A stretch of 15,737 nt of DNA from an uncultured Oscillospiraceae bacterium (GCA_910588145.1 CAJUPO010000023.1:1-15737), one strand, 5' to 3'. Counted from the stretch's first letter, positions 7,506 to 15,374 are shown. Program-made: numbers and translations. The notes: generated from the sequence alone by a model not told the origin.

Positions 7506-8358
7506 ATGTTCGGTGTTGAGAAAAACATTAATAAGAATGACATAAATGCATTCCGTTACTGCGGTGAGTATTACGACAAGGAAACTGCGACTGTTTATTT
7601 AAGAGCGAGAAACTATAACCCAAGTATCGGCAGGTTTATTTCAAGGGATAGCTTTGCAGGTAAACAAGGTGATCCGTTAAGTTTAAACCGTTATACATAT
7701 TGTCATAATAATCCGATTAGGTACATTGATCCGAGTGGGCATATTATATTTGGTTTTGATGTTTTTTTTGGAACAGATATTGTTGTTGATAATGGATTAA
7801 AGTTTCCAGATGTATCTATTCCAAACACTCCAAATGTTGATGTAATTACACCAACTGTCATTGATTCAGAATCAGTTAAAATAGAAATATCCGGAGATCA
7901 GGCACTTACCAAGGCAAAGGAATCAGAAAAAGAAGTTGAGCAAAAAAAGAAAAATAAATATTATATTTATATCTTAGTAGATGATAATAATGTTGTTCAA
8001 TATGTTGGTCAAACAACTAACATTAATAAACGTCAATACCAACATTCTTTAAGTGCAAATAGAGGTCATTCATTTAAACTTTAGAAAAGTTGATGGAATG
8101 GAATTTGATAATAGGTTGCAAGCCAGATTTGCGGAACAAGCAGGAATTGAATATTTTAATACTTTAAATAAAGTAAAAATATCTTCTGATTCTATAAAAA
8201 ATCCACTGTTACGTCCAAATAACCAACGTAATGAAATAAGTCCAAAAGGATTGTTATATCCCATTTATGAAAAAACAGCAAAACAATCCTTAACAGCAGC
8301 ATTTAGAATATTTTCTGCTGTTAAGGGGTATAAACAAAGAAAAAATAAAGGAGAATAA
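7506..8358 (+). pseudogene. Cassette 2: orphan Rhs core with a frameshifted GIY-YIG nuclease toxin
   Basis: The Rhs core runs to about residue 78 (YIDPSG) and is followed by a linker rich in Lys and Glu, then a GIY-YIG nuclease domain: YYIYILVDDNNVVQYVGQTT (about 7957-8020) with the catalytic Arg candidate in NINKRQYQH. The frame stops at TAG 8082-8084 after HSFKL. The rest of the domain continues in another frame from about 8080 to TAA 8358: FRKVDGMEFDNRLQARFAEQ, which carries the family's conserved Glu, then AGIEYFNTLNK and NEISPKG. A single small indel near 8075-8085 explains the break, and the truncated product would lack the catalytic Glu. As in cassette 1, the ATG at 7506 abuts the -10 box and cannot be a normal start. 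GIY-YIG domains cut DNA and are known Rhs/WapA-type toxin tails. Confidence 0.78.
7629..7702 (+). repeat. 74-bp exact repeat shared with 9549-9622
   Basis: The last part of the Rhs core of cassette 2 is identical at every base to 9549-9622 in cassette 3, although the DNA before and after differs (DKETATVYLRARNYNP against DTESGTIYLRARYYEP upstream; unrelated toxins downstream). This is direct evidence of recent recombination or gene conversion inside the core. Confidence 0.85.
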
Positions 8359-8361
8359 AAG

Positions 8362-9249
8362 ATGGGAGCATGGGGAATAGGTTTATATCAAGATGATATG
8401 GCACTTGATATAAGGGATACTGTTAAAGATGAGTTAAGGTTTGGTACGCCCTTAAATGAAATAATTACTCAATTAAAACTTAACTATGATATAGATAAAT
8501 ATGATAACAATGATGAGGAATCAGTATTTTGGTGTGTAATTGCAGATACATTATGGAATTTAGGACTCCTTGATAATGAAGTAAAAAGTAAAGCTTTGTA
8601 TTGGATAGATCTTGGAGGAGATATTCAAAGGTGGAAATTTGAAACTCCTGGGCTAGCATATAAAAGAAATTTGGTATTTTTAAAACTGAAACAAAAGTTA
8701 ATATCTACACAACCACCTAAGAAAAGGATATCCAAAAAACGATTATATGTATGTCCATGGAATAAAGGTGATGTTTTTGCAATGCGTCTTAATGGAGAAT
8801 TAGCAAAAGAGAAAAATTTAATTGATACTTATTTGTTATTTCAAGTAGCTGATAAGTATCTTCATCCAATAGGTCTTGATAAGAAAATAGGGCATCTATG
8901 TCCTATCGTAAGAACAAAATTGACTTTCTCAAAAAAAATTCCTCAATTAGGAGATTTTAATAACAATGAAATTATAAAAAATGACTTTCCATGTAAAACT
9001 ACTAATTGGAAGAATATATATGCAATCCTTATTTATACTACTTCTACTAGAACTATACCTAAAAATTTAATGTTTTTAGGTAATAAGTCAGTTGTTACTC
9101 CGAATGATGATTATGGAATCTTTTATGATCAAATAAATATTATTAATAATATTTATTTTACATTGTGGAAAAGATTTGAAGATGATATGATAGAAAATTA
9201 TTATGGGCATAATTTAAAGCAATTTTCCATATACCATGAAGAAAATTAG
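8362..9249 (+). CDS. Cassette 2: putative immunity protein with a DUF4259-like start
   Basis: A 295-residue cytoplasmic protein starts three bases after the nuclease remnant, with GGAG about eight bases before its ATG. The opening MGAWGIGLYQDDMALDIRD resembles the MGxWGxGxFxxDxAxD start of DUF4259-type proteins, often found beside toxins. Residues about 40-115 are mostly helical (WCVIADTLWNLGLLD, KALYWIDLGGD). From about residue 127 a second part begins with KRLYVCPWNKGDVFAMRL, probably a beta-rich domain. There is no signal or membrane segment, which fits a partner of a toxin acting on DNA in the cytoplasm. The gene is intact although its toxin is broken. The immunity role is inferred from position and the N-terminal motif. 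Confidence 0.7.
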   Translation: MGAWGIGLYQDDMALDIRDTVKDELRFGTPLNEIITQLKLNYDIDKYDNNDEESVFWCVIADTLWNLGLLDNEVKSKALYWIDLGGDIQRWKFETPGLAYKRNLVFLKLKQKLISTQPPKKRISKKRLYVCPWNKGDVFAMRLNGELAKEKNLIDTYLLFQVADKYLHPIGLDKKIGHLCPIVRTKLTFSKKIPQLGDFNNNEIIKNDFPCKTTNWKNIYAILIYTTSTRTIPKNLMFLGNKSVVTPNDDYGIFYDQINIINNIYFTLWKRFEDDMIENYYGHNLKQFSIYHEEN

Positions 9250-9263
9250 ATAGTTTTTAAAGT

Positions 9264-9302
9264 GGAGCAGTATAAGTGTTTAAGCTTATCTGCTCCATTT
9301 TT
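9264..9302 (+). terminator. Boundary 2/3 terminator
   Basis: GGAGCAG (9264-9270) pairs with CTGCTCC (9290-9296), extended by ATAAG with CTTAT, then A and five T before the C and -35 box. Confidence 0.82.
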
Positions 9303-9303
9303 C

Positions 9304-9332
9304 TTTACAAAAAATTAAAATTATGATATAAT
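9304..9332 (+). promoter_or_regulatory. Cassette 3 promoter
   Basis: TTTACA (9304-9309) and TATAAT (9327-9332), 17-base spacing. The following AAAATTAATACTTA junction is shared with cassette 7. Confidence 0.8.
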
Positions 9333-9338
9333 AAAATT

Positions 9339-10367
9339 AATACTTACTATACTCAGAATGCTCACGGCGATGTTGTAAATATCACTGATAAAGACGGTAA
9401 AGTAACTAAGAGCTATAAATATGACGCATTCGGTGTTGAAAAAAACATTGACAAGAATGACACAAATGCATTCCGTTACTGCGGTGAGTACTATGACACT
9501 GAGTCAGGTACAATTTACCTGAGAGCAAGATATTATGAGCCAGCCATTGGCAGGTTTATTTCAAGGGATAGCTTTGCAGGTAAACAAGGTGATCCGTTAA
9601 GTTTAAACCGTTATACATATTGCCATAATAATCCAGTGGTTTTTGTAGATTATAACGGTAATTTCCCATTTTTACCACAAATAATAGGGGGAAGTATAGG
9701 AGCAATAATTGGCGGCGGTTCAAAAATAATAAGTAATATAAAAAATGGAGATAGTTGGTATGACGGAGTGGGTAAAGCAACATTATCAGGTGCTGTAAGT
9801 GGCGTTATTTCGACACTTCCGATACCAGGCGCAGGTCCCCTTACAAATGCAGTAATAACAGGAGGATTATCTAATATAGCTGGTGATTTTATAAATGGGG
9901 ATGTAAATTCATTTGAGGATGTTGCATTTTCATTTGGTAAAGGGGCAATTTCAGGTGCTGTAAGTTATGGAATAAGTGATAAAATTTATAGTTCTAAGGC
10001 ATTAAAAGAAAGAGATAAATTATTGCAAGGTATGTCCAAAAATCAACGTTCTAAGTACCCTACTGCTGTGGGGGTATATGATGCAAAATTAGGTAGAATT
10101 GCATCAGATTTTTCAGGAAATATTCCTAATAAAATTTCAGGTAGTTTAGTTAAAAGAGCCAATAGAATAGGTGGAATTGGCAGTAAGGGTTTGACACCTA
10201 ATAATATAGTGGGGCGTTGTGCAGAATTTCGCTCAGCAAATACATTGATGTCTAGAGGAAGTCAGATAAATAATATTAGATTTACAAGTGCAGTTAGACC
10301 AAGAACCGGAGAAGTAGTACCTACATGTAAAAATTGTAAAAGTATATTTAAGGAAGCTTTTCGGTAA
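9339..10367 (+). pseudogene. Cassette 3: orphan Rhs core with a YwqJ-like deaminase toxin tail
   Basis: The Rhs frame is open from about 9339 (NTYYTQNAHGDVV...) with no initiator; the first possible internal start (GTG, 9636) lies at the end of the core and has no ribosome site. The core is of the DTESGTIYLRARYYEP type. After FVDYNGN comes a hydrophobic glycine-rich stretch (IIGGSIGAIIGGGSK..., GAVSGVISTLPIPG), then the toxin: GVYDAKLGRIASDF, GRCAEFRSAN (Cys 10218-10220, Glu 10224-10226) and PTCKNC near the end (Cys 10326-10328 and 10335-10337). C-A-E plus P-T-C-x-x-C is the zinc and proton-shuttle signature of the YwqJ-type nucleic-acid deaminase toxins. The toxin frame is intact to TAA, so it could be active if joined to an expressed Rhs gene. 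Confidence 0.8.
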
Positions 10368-10397
10368 TATCAAGTAAGATATTCAGAGGTGATTAAT

Positions 10398-10928
10398 ATG
10401 AATTTTGTTAAAGAAGATTTATCATATCTTGATATAATATGGTTTGCAGTTGATAAATTTAATAAGATTATTGAATTGACGTCTGGTGGTATTTCAATAC
10501 TTCCTGATTTTATTATTAATTCGGTAGAGAATGTTGAATTTCTTGAAAAGTATTTTTTTGATGAATTTAAATCATTTACAGATATAAAGTACTACTATGA
10601 TTATGGTGGAGGGACGCGCAGAAAAAATCAAAAAATAGACAAGTATGGAGAACCACAGAAAATTCATCAAATAAAAAAGAAAAGACAAGAACAGTTATTG
10701 AGAATACCAATTTTTAATGAAAGTGTTAATTTAACTTCAAAGGGAATATACTGTTTTGATGTGTATTCACGTGACCCTAATGGTCCTCTAGTTAATTCAT
10801 ACCGCATAGTTGCCGAACCTAAAATACCATTACTATTATCTGATATAAAAAATGAAAAGGTAAAGAAGATATTATATAACCAAAGATTGGATGTTGATGT
10901 CGCAAAGCAAAGAATAATTAAAATTTAA
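10398..10928 (+). CDS. Cassette 3: putative immunity protein for the deaminase
   Basis: The ATG at 10398 is preferred to the in-frame GTG at 10389 because AGAGG lies eight bases before it. The product is 176 residues, cytoplasmic, with no membrane segment. The first half has hydrophobic strands (LDIIWFAVDKFNKIIELTSGG, split here only by description), and the middle carries a charged patch (GGGTRRKNQKIDKYG, KIHQIKKKRQEQ). The C-terminal half reads GIYCFDVYSRDPNGPLVNSY followed by further charged sequence. I recognise no family. Position 30 bases after the deaminase stop and ahead of a terminator supports an immunity role. Confidence 0.65.
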   Translation: MNFVKEDLSYLDIIWFAVDKFNKIIELTSGGISILPDFIINSVENVEFLEKYFFDEFKSFTDIKYYYDYGGGTRRKNQKIDKYGEPQKIHQIKKKRQEQLLRIPIFNESVNLTSKGIYCFDVYSRDPNGPLVNSYRIVAEPKIPLLLSDIKNEKVKKILYNQRLDVDVAKQRIIKI

Positions 10929-10940
10929 TTTTATGTTAAA

Positions 10941-10978
10941 GGAACAAAACTTGCTTAAGCAAGTTTTGTTCCATTTTT
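10941..10978 (+). terminator. Boundary 3/4 terminator
   Basis: A perfect 14-pair stem (10941-10954 with 10959-10972) over a TTAA loop, then A and five T. The arm begins GGAACAAAAC where other boundaries have GGAGCA; the opposite arm changes to match. Confidence 0.9.
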
Positions 10979-10979
10979 C

Positions 10980-11008
10980 TTTACAAAAAGTTAAAATTAT
11001 GATATAAT
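10980..11008 (+). promoter_or_regulatory. Cassette 4 promoter
   Basis: TTTACA (10980-10985) and TATAAT (11003-11008), 17-base spacing, eight bases before Rhs coding resumes. Confidence 0.8.
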
Positions 11009-11015
11009 ATCACAT

Positions 11016-11995
11016 AATGCGTTCGGTGTTGAGAAAAACATTGACAAGAATGACACAAATGCATTCCGTTACTGCGGTGAGTACTATGACACTGAGTCAG
11101 GTACAATTTATCTAAGGGCAAGATATTATGACCCAGCCATTGGCAGGTTTATTTCAAGGGATACTGTAACGGGTAATAATATTGACCCATTAAGTTTAAA
11201 CTTATATACATATTGTCTGAATAACCCTTTAAATTTTGTAGATGAAAATGGTCATTGGCCGTCATTGAAAAAAATAGTAAAAGCAGTGGCAACGGTTGCA
11301 GTAGCAGCAGTAGCAGTGACAGCAATAGTAGCAACAGCCGGAGCGGCAGGAGCAGCTGTAGGTGTAGCAGCAGGTATGTATTTAGGCGTTTCATCGGCTA
11401 CAGCAGTAACAATATCAACAGTAGCAACAGCCGGTGGATATGCATTAGCCGGCGCAATAGGAGCAACAGCATTAAGTGACGCAGGAGAAGAACTGACAGG
11501 AACAAATGTCATCCGTGATAAACTTATGGGTGGCAATCAGGATTTGTATAATACTGTTAGGCAGGATTATACACTGTTGGTATGGGTTATACTTCTATTG
11601 GCGCAAGTAATCCAGGTCTTTCTTCTTGTAAAATTAATTCATCTAATACAACTAAAATTTCAAGATCAAACCCTGCACATAATGCTGCCCAGTATGAAAA
11701 ATTAAAAACTTTTTATAGATATTGTGATAAGTATGGTAAAGATTGCGTGAAGGATATGTCAAATGGTAAATATCGATTTTATGGTAAAATTACTCCAGCA
11801 AGGAATCCAGGAGAAATGATGGGGAGAAGATATGTTAGAGAATGGGATTATATAAATCAAAAAACAAGAGGCTGGAATGAAACATTAGACCATTCTGGAA
11901 AAATAAGACAGGTAAGACCAGATGTTTCAATTACAGGTGGAAATAAGGTTCATTATCGTTTTGATAAATCAGGAACTTATCAAGGAGAATGGTAA
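11016..11995 (+). pseudogene. Cassette 4: orphan Rhs core with a frameshifted toxin tail
   Basis: The Rhs frame opens at NAFGVEKNIDKND (11016) with no initiator and ends its core at FVDENGHW (about 11250). An alanine-rich hydrophobic region follows (11265-11480, mostly GCA/GTA-type codons). The frame then goes out of phase near 11570-11585: one frame reads YNTVRQDYTLLVWVILLL to a stop at 11705, while coding sense continues in another from GMGYTSIGASNPG to TAA 11995. The C-terminal domain has GRRYVREWDY, TRGWNETLDHSGKIRQVRP and HYRFDKSGTYQGEW. This pattern is familiar from C-terminal domains of bacterial polymorphic toxins, but I cannot name the family safely. A single indel explains the break. 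As it stands, no full-length toxin can be made. Confidence 0.7.
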
Positions 11996-12013
11996 ATATT
12001 TGAAGGAGATAAT

Positions 12014-12274
12014 ATGAGCATGAATGAGCCTATTTTTAAAGAAGTATATAATCAATTATATAAAGTTAATAAAGATATTTCATTAAGAGAAGAAATAGCA
12101 GAATGGGCGCAGAAATTTTTGGAAAATGATGATTTAATTTTTAAAGATGAAAAATCGTGGGATTTAATAATGATTTTATCAGGAATTGATATCGAAACAA
12201 GTCCTAGTGAATATTTATACGGTAAGGAAGATTTTGAAAAATGGTTAGAAGAATTTAACCCACAGAAAAATTAA
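12014..12274 (+). CDS. Cassette 4: small acidic putative immunity protein
   Basis: An 86-residue, strongly acidic, probably all-helical protein (EEIAEWAQKFLENDDLIF, DLIMILSGIDIE, YLYGKEDFEKWLEEF) starts 18 bases after the toxin remnant. GGAG lies about seven bases before the ATG at 12014; a second ATG two codons later is possible. It has no signal or membrane segment. Small acidic helical proteins are common immunity partners of basic nuclease toxins, and the toxin domain ahead of it is basic. No family is named. The frame is intact although the toxin frame is broken. Confidence 0.68.
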   Translation: MSMNEPIFKEVYNQLYKVNKDISLREEIAEWAQKFLENDDLIFKDEKSWDLIMILSGIDIETSPSEYLYGKEDFEKWLEEFNPQKN

Positions 12275-12306
12275 ATGCCTATAGTTTAAATAATTGAAAA
12301 TATTAT

Positions 12307-12344
12307 GGAGCAAACAAGTTTTATAGATTGTGTGCTCCATTTTT
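12307..12344 (+). terminator. Boundary 4/5 terminator
   Basis: GGAGCA (12307-12312) pairs with TGCTCC (12333-12338); the inner CAA and TTG can pair as well. A and five T follow, then C and the -35 box. It is weaker than the terminators at boundaries 1/2 and 3/4. Confidence 0.72.
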
Positions 12345-12345
12345 C

Positions 12346-12374
12346 TTTACAAAAAGTTAAAATTATGATATAAT
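12346..12374 (+). promoter_or_regulatory. Cassette 5 promoter
   Basis: TTTACA (12346-12351) and TATAAT (12369-12374), 17-base spacing. From the terminator T-run to the -10 box it is nearly identical to the cassette 4 promoter. Confidence 0.8.
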
Positions 12375-12383
12375 ATAGGACAT

Positions 12384-13322
12384 GATACATACTATATCCA
12401 GAATGCCCACGGTGATGTAGTAAACCTCACTGACAAAGACGGTAAAGTAACTAAGAGCTATAGATATGATGCGTTTGGTGTTGAGAAGAATATTGATGAT
12501 AATGACACAAATGCATTCCGTTACTGCGGTGAGTACTATGACACTGAGTCAGGTACAATTTACCTGAGAGCAAGATATTATGACCCAGCCATTGGCAGAT
12601 TTATTTCAAGGGATTCTTATCCAGGTAAAAATGAAGACCCTCTAAGTTTGAATCTTTATACTTACTGTCACAATAATCCCATACTTGCAATAGACCCAAG
12701 TGGATATTTTATCCTGACAGCAATGTTAATAGGAGCAACCGCAGGTACAATTATTGGAGGAACAATCGGAGGTACTGCCGCTTATAAATCAGCTAAAGAA
12801 GAAGGTAAAACAGGTTCAGATTTATTTAAGTCTACAGTAGTAGGCGTAGGTAAAGGTGCAGTAGTTGGAGGTGTTGGCGGAGGCTTAATCGGCGCCACAG
12901 GTGTTGTAGTAGCTGCTTATGGTGCAGGGTCTGTTGCTGGAACTACAATGATAACAGGAACTGCAACTATATCAGGCAAAGCAACTGAAGTTGCTTCTTT
13001 GCAAATTAAGAAAAGTAGAAAAGAAAATAAAAGTGGATGGCAAGTAACAAATAACTGTATACATTCTATGTTTAACAATGGTGGAAAAGTAGTAGGATTT
13101 ACGCCTTTAACAAAAGCAGGTTCTACAAGTGCTATTTATTTATATAAAGATATTACAAAGCATAAAGTAGTACCACTTAGAACAGATGAATATTTAAAAT
13201 CAAAAGGTGGAAAAATGTTTTCATATGGATTTGCTGTAACAACATGGGGACATACAGCTTATTCTACATTAAGTAAAGATCCAGAAAAACGGGCACGTAG
13301 GAGAGGATATAAATTAAGATGA
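12384..13322 (+). pseudogene. Cassette 5: orphan Rhs core with a glycine-zipper region and unassigned basic toxin tail
   Basis: Rhs coding resumes at about 12384 (DTYYIQNAHGDVVNL) with no in-frame start. An out-of-frame ATG at 12382 soon meets a stop. The core (DTESGTIYLRARYYDPAIGRF) ends at AIDPSGY (about 12705). A long hydrophobic Gly/Ala segment follows (GATAGTIIGGTIGGTAAY; VVGGVGGGLIGATGVVVAAYGAG), compatible with membrane insertion. The last 105 or so residues form a basic domain: KSGWQVTNNCIHSMFNNGGK, KAGSTSAIYLYKDITKHKVVP, YGFAVTTWGHTAYSTLSKDP and an Arg/Lys-rich end. I do not recognise this domain. The toxin frame is intact and its stop overlaps the next gene by four bases. Confidence 0.65.
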
Positions 13323-13558
13323 TGAAGATATTTCAGTATTTTTTATTAATTATTAATATTGTATCTTTCGTTTTTGTATTAATATTTGGGGTATTTGGTC
13401 TAGTTGAATATTTTCTTGGACCAGCAGGGGTTGAAAAATTTTTAAAAAAATTAAAAATACCTTTAAGTTATAGCCAAGTTTTATTTATAGGATTTTTATG
13501 TTTAGCAGTAATGATAATTTCATATATTGTAAGAAAAAAATTAACTGGTAAATTATAG
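13319..13558 (+). CDS. Cassette 5: two-helix membrane protein, putative immunity
   Basis: A 79-residue protein overlaps the toxin stop by four bases (ATGA), implying coupled translation when the toxin is translated; AGGAGAGG lies about 12 bases upstream and could serve alone. Two hydrophobic helices are clear: about residues 7-32 (FLLIINIVSFVFVLIFGVFG) and 52-70 (QVLFIGFLCLAVMIISYIV), joined by a basic loop (FLKKLKIP). No family is recognised. A small integral-membrane immunity protein would fit a toxin that attacks or passes through the membrane, which agrees with the glycine-zipper region of the partner. Confidence 0.62.
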   Translation: MMKIFQYFLLIINIVSFVFVLIFGVFGLVEYFLGPAGVEKFLKKLKIPLSYSQVLFIGFLCLAVMIISYIVRKKLTGKL

Positions 13559-13581
13559 TTAATTATAGAAAAATAATTTTA

Positions 13582-13615
13582 TTGTAGCAATATTTAAATA
13601 TTGCTACAATTTTTT
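13582..13615 (+). terminator. Boundary 5/6 terminator
   Basis: A 28-base perfect palindrome (13582-13609, arm TTGTAGCAATATTT) is followed by six T, then A and the -35 box. The stem is unrelated to the GGAGCA type. Confidence 0.82.
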
Positions 13616-13616
13616 A

Positions 13617-13645
13617 TTTACAAAGGGAAAAAATAGTAGTATAAT
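13617..13645 (+). promoter_or_regulatory. Cassette 6 promoter
   Basis: TTTACA (13617-13622) and TATAAT (13640-13645), 17-base spacing. Its spacer differs from the other boundaries. The -10 box and the next ten bases (13640-13655) match an internal stretch of cassette 0 (3710-3725). Confidence 0.77.
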
Positions 13646-13648
13646 AGA

Positions 13649-14926
13649 AACAACGATGTAAAGCAAACAGTCTATGCTTATGATGGTCTTAATCAGCTTA
13701 TCGGATTCACTGACGGTGAAACTACAGCATGCTATAAGTACAACGCAAGCGGTCTCAGGTATGAAAAGACTGTTGACGGTCAGACAATAAATCATGTCTG
13801 GGACGGAAATAAGCAGATTATTGCAGATGTAATTGACAATCAGTTCTACGAAGCAGACTGTTATATCAGAGGGACAAATCTTGTAGCTAAGTACAACTTC
13901 TGGAATGGTAAGAAATCTGAATATACTTACTACACTCAAAATGCTCATGGTGATGTTGTAAACCTAACTGATAAAGACGGAAAAGTAACTAAGAGTTACA
14001 GATATGACGCATTCGGTGTTGAAAAAAACATTGATGAAAATGACACAAATGCATTCCGTTACTGCGGTGAGTATTATGACAAGGAAACAGCGACTGTTTA
14101 TTTAAGAGCCAGAAACTATAACCCAAGTACCGGTAGATTTACTCAAAGGGATAGTTTTGCAGGAAATTTAAACGATCCTCTTAGTCTTAATCTGTATACT
14201 TACTGTGCAAATAATCCAATTTATTACAGTGACCCTACAGGTCATATAGCAGGCGTAGATGATGTGATTATAGCAGGAACGTTAATAGTTGCTGGTATTA
14301 TATATTTGGCATCATCAGTTTTAAATCAACCGGAGGTACAAGAAGGTTTATCAACAATGATAAACAAAGCTTCTTATGCTGTAGAAGAATTTGCTGAAAA
14401 TGCTGCATCTGTAATTGCATCGGCTGCTATATCGGTAGCAAGTGCTGTATCTGAAGTTACCGGCATATCGTCAGCACCGGTATTGGCGCCACCAACAGGT
14501 TTAAATAAAAAGTATAGTACACTTGTTGATTCAAATTACAATCCTTATCTTGCACCGTGGTTATATGCATCTATGGGCTCGCAGTCAATTGCTAAAGATG
14601 ATGCTGATTCTATTGAAAAGAATATAGATATACCTTATTTACCTATTAAAAAACCTGCATATTTTCCTGAAAATCCAAATGATTTTCAGCCAATAGGATT
14701 AGTCCCTGGATATGGTGGTACTAAAAATGGTAAAATAATTTTTTGGAATTCACCTATAACAAATCATACTGTTTTTACTTGGCATGAAAATTCAAATTAT
14801 AATAACGGTTCGCATTACCATATTAATGATATTGATAAAGGGTTACCCAACAAAGAGCATACTCATTTTTATCCGGGGGAGTTAGTACCTGAACCATATG
14901 CGTCAATATATTTTGGAGGAAAATAA
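13649..14926 (+). pseudogene. Cassette 6: orphan Rhs core with a His-rich toxin tail
   Basis: This is the longest orphan core, open from about 13649 (NDVKQTVYAYDGLNQLIGF) with no initiator. Compared with cassette 0 it lacks one YD repeat between QTVY and DGLNQL. The core ends at SDPTGH (about 14240). A hydrophobic helix (IIAGTLIVAGIIYLASSVL) and an Ala/Ser-rich helix follow, then a proline-rich linker. The C-terminal domain of about 90 residues has HTVFTWHENS, GSHYHIND, KEHTHFYPGE and VPEPYASIYFGGK. The cluster of His with conserved Tyr and Pro suggests a metal-binding or nuclease-type active site, but no family is assigned. The toxin frame is intact to its TAA, three bases before the next ATG. 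Confidence 0.68.
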
Positions 14927-14929
14927 CTA

Positions 14930-15316
14930 ATGAAAATACTTTTTGATAATAAAGAAATGGTTGAGAGTAAGGATTGTTATCTTCATGACAGTTCCATAAT
15001 ATCTTTAGAGTATAAACCTATAAGTAGAAATTTGATAATAAACTTAGAAACATTATTGGATGAAAAAACAAATAAATATAAAGCTATAATTGAAATAAAA
15101 AATATTCAACATATTGAAATAAATAATCAATTAATATGTGCTGTTAATTGTAATGATGAAATAAATGGTTGGGAATTAGTTGAATTGAACAATATAAAAA
15201 ATTATAAACAAACTAATATTTTTAACGAGGAAAAGCCCTTTGCAGTTATGTTTGACTTCTTTTGTCAAGCAAAGTTATATGTTGTAGCTACAGAAATAGA
15301 ATTTAACAGAATTTAA
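14930..15316 (+). CDS. Cassette 6: putative immunity protein
   Basis: A 128-residue soluble protein begins three bases after the toxin stop; GGAGG lies ten bases before its ATG, inside the toxin's last codons. It looks like a compact beta-sandwich: YLHDSSIISLEYKPISRNLI, IIEIKNIQHIEI and a Phe-rich end (FAVMFDFFCQAKLYVVATEI). The opening HDSSIISLEY resembles small DUF proteins found beside toxins, but I cannot name one. It has no signal or membrane segment. The immunity role rests on tight linkage to the toxin tail and the terminator that follows. Confidence 0.68.
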   Translation: MKILFDNKEMVESKDCYLHDSSIISLEYKPISRNLIINLETLLDEKTNKYKAIIEIKNIQHIEINNQLICAVNCNDEINGWELVELNNIKNYKQTNIFNEEKPFAVMFDFFCQAKLYVVATEIEFNRI

Positions 15317-15331
15317 ATTATTATTGGATTC

Positions 15332-15373
15332 GGAGCAAAATAAGCTTTCATAAGCTTGTTTTGCTCCATTTTT
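15332..15373 (+). terminator. Boundary 6/7 terminator
   Basis: GGAGCAAAA (15332-15340) pairs with TTTTGCTCC (15359-15367); AAGCTT-type sequences pair within. A and five T follow, then C and the -35 box. Confidence 0.87.
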
Positions 15374-15374
15374 C

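Noticed and set aside
11252..11536. ORFs on both strands in the Ala-rich tract (plus 11255-11479, minus 11252-11536 and 11149-11394)
   Set aside because: They are by-products of the repetitive codon content of the real frame.
5803..15373. Integron-type cassette array with hairpin recombination sites
   Set aside because: The hairpins end in T-runs as terminators do, lack paired integron core sites, no integrase is present, and units share long coding homology that integron cassettes lack.
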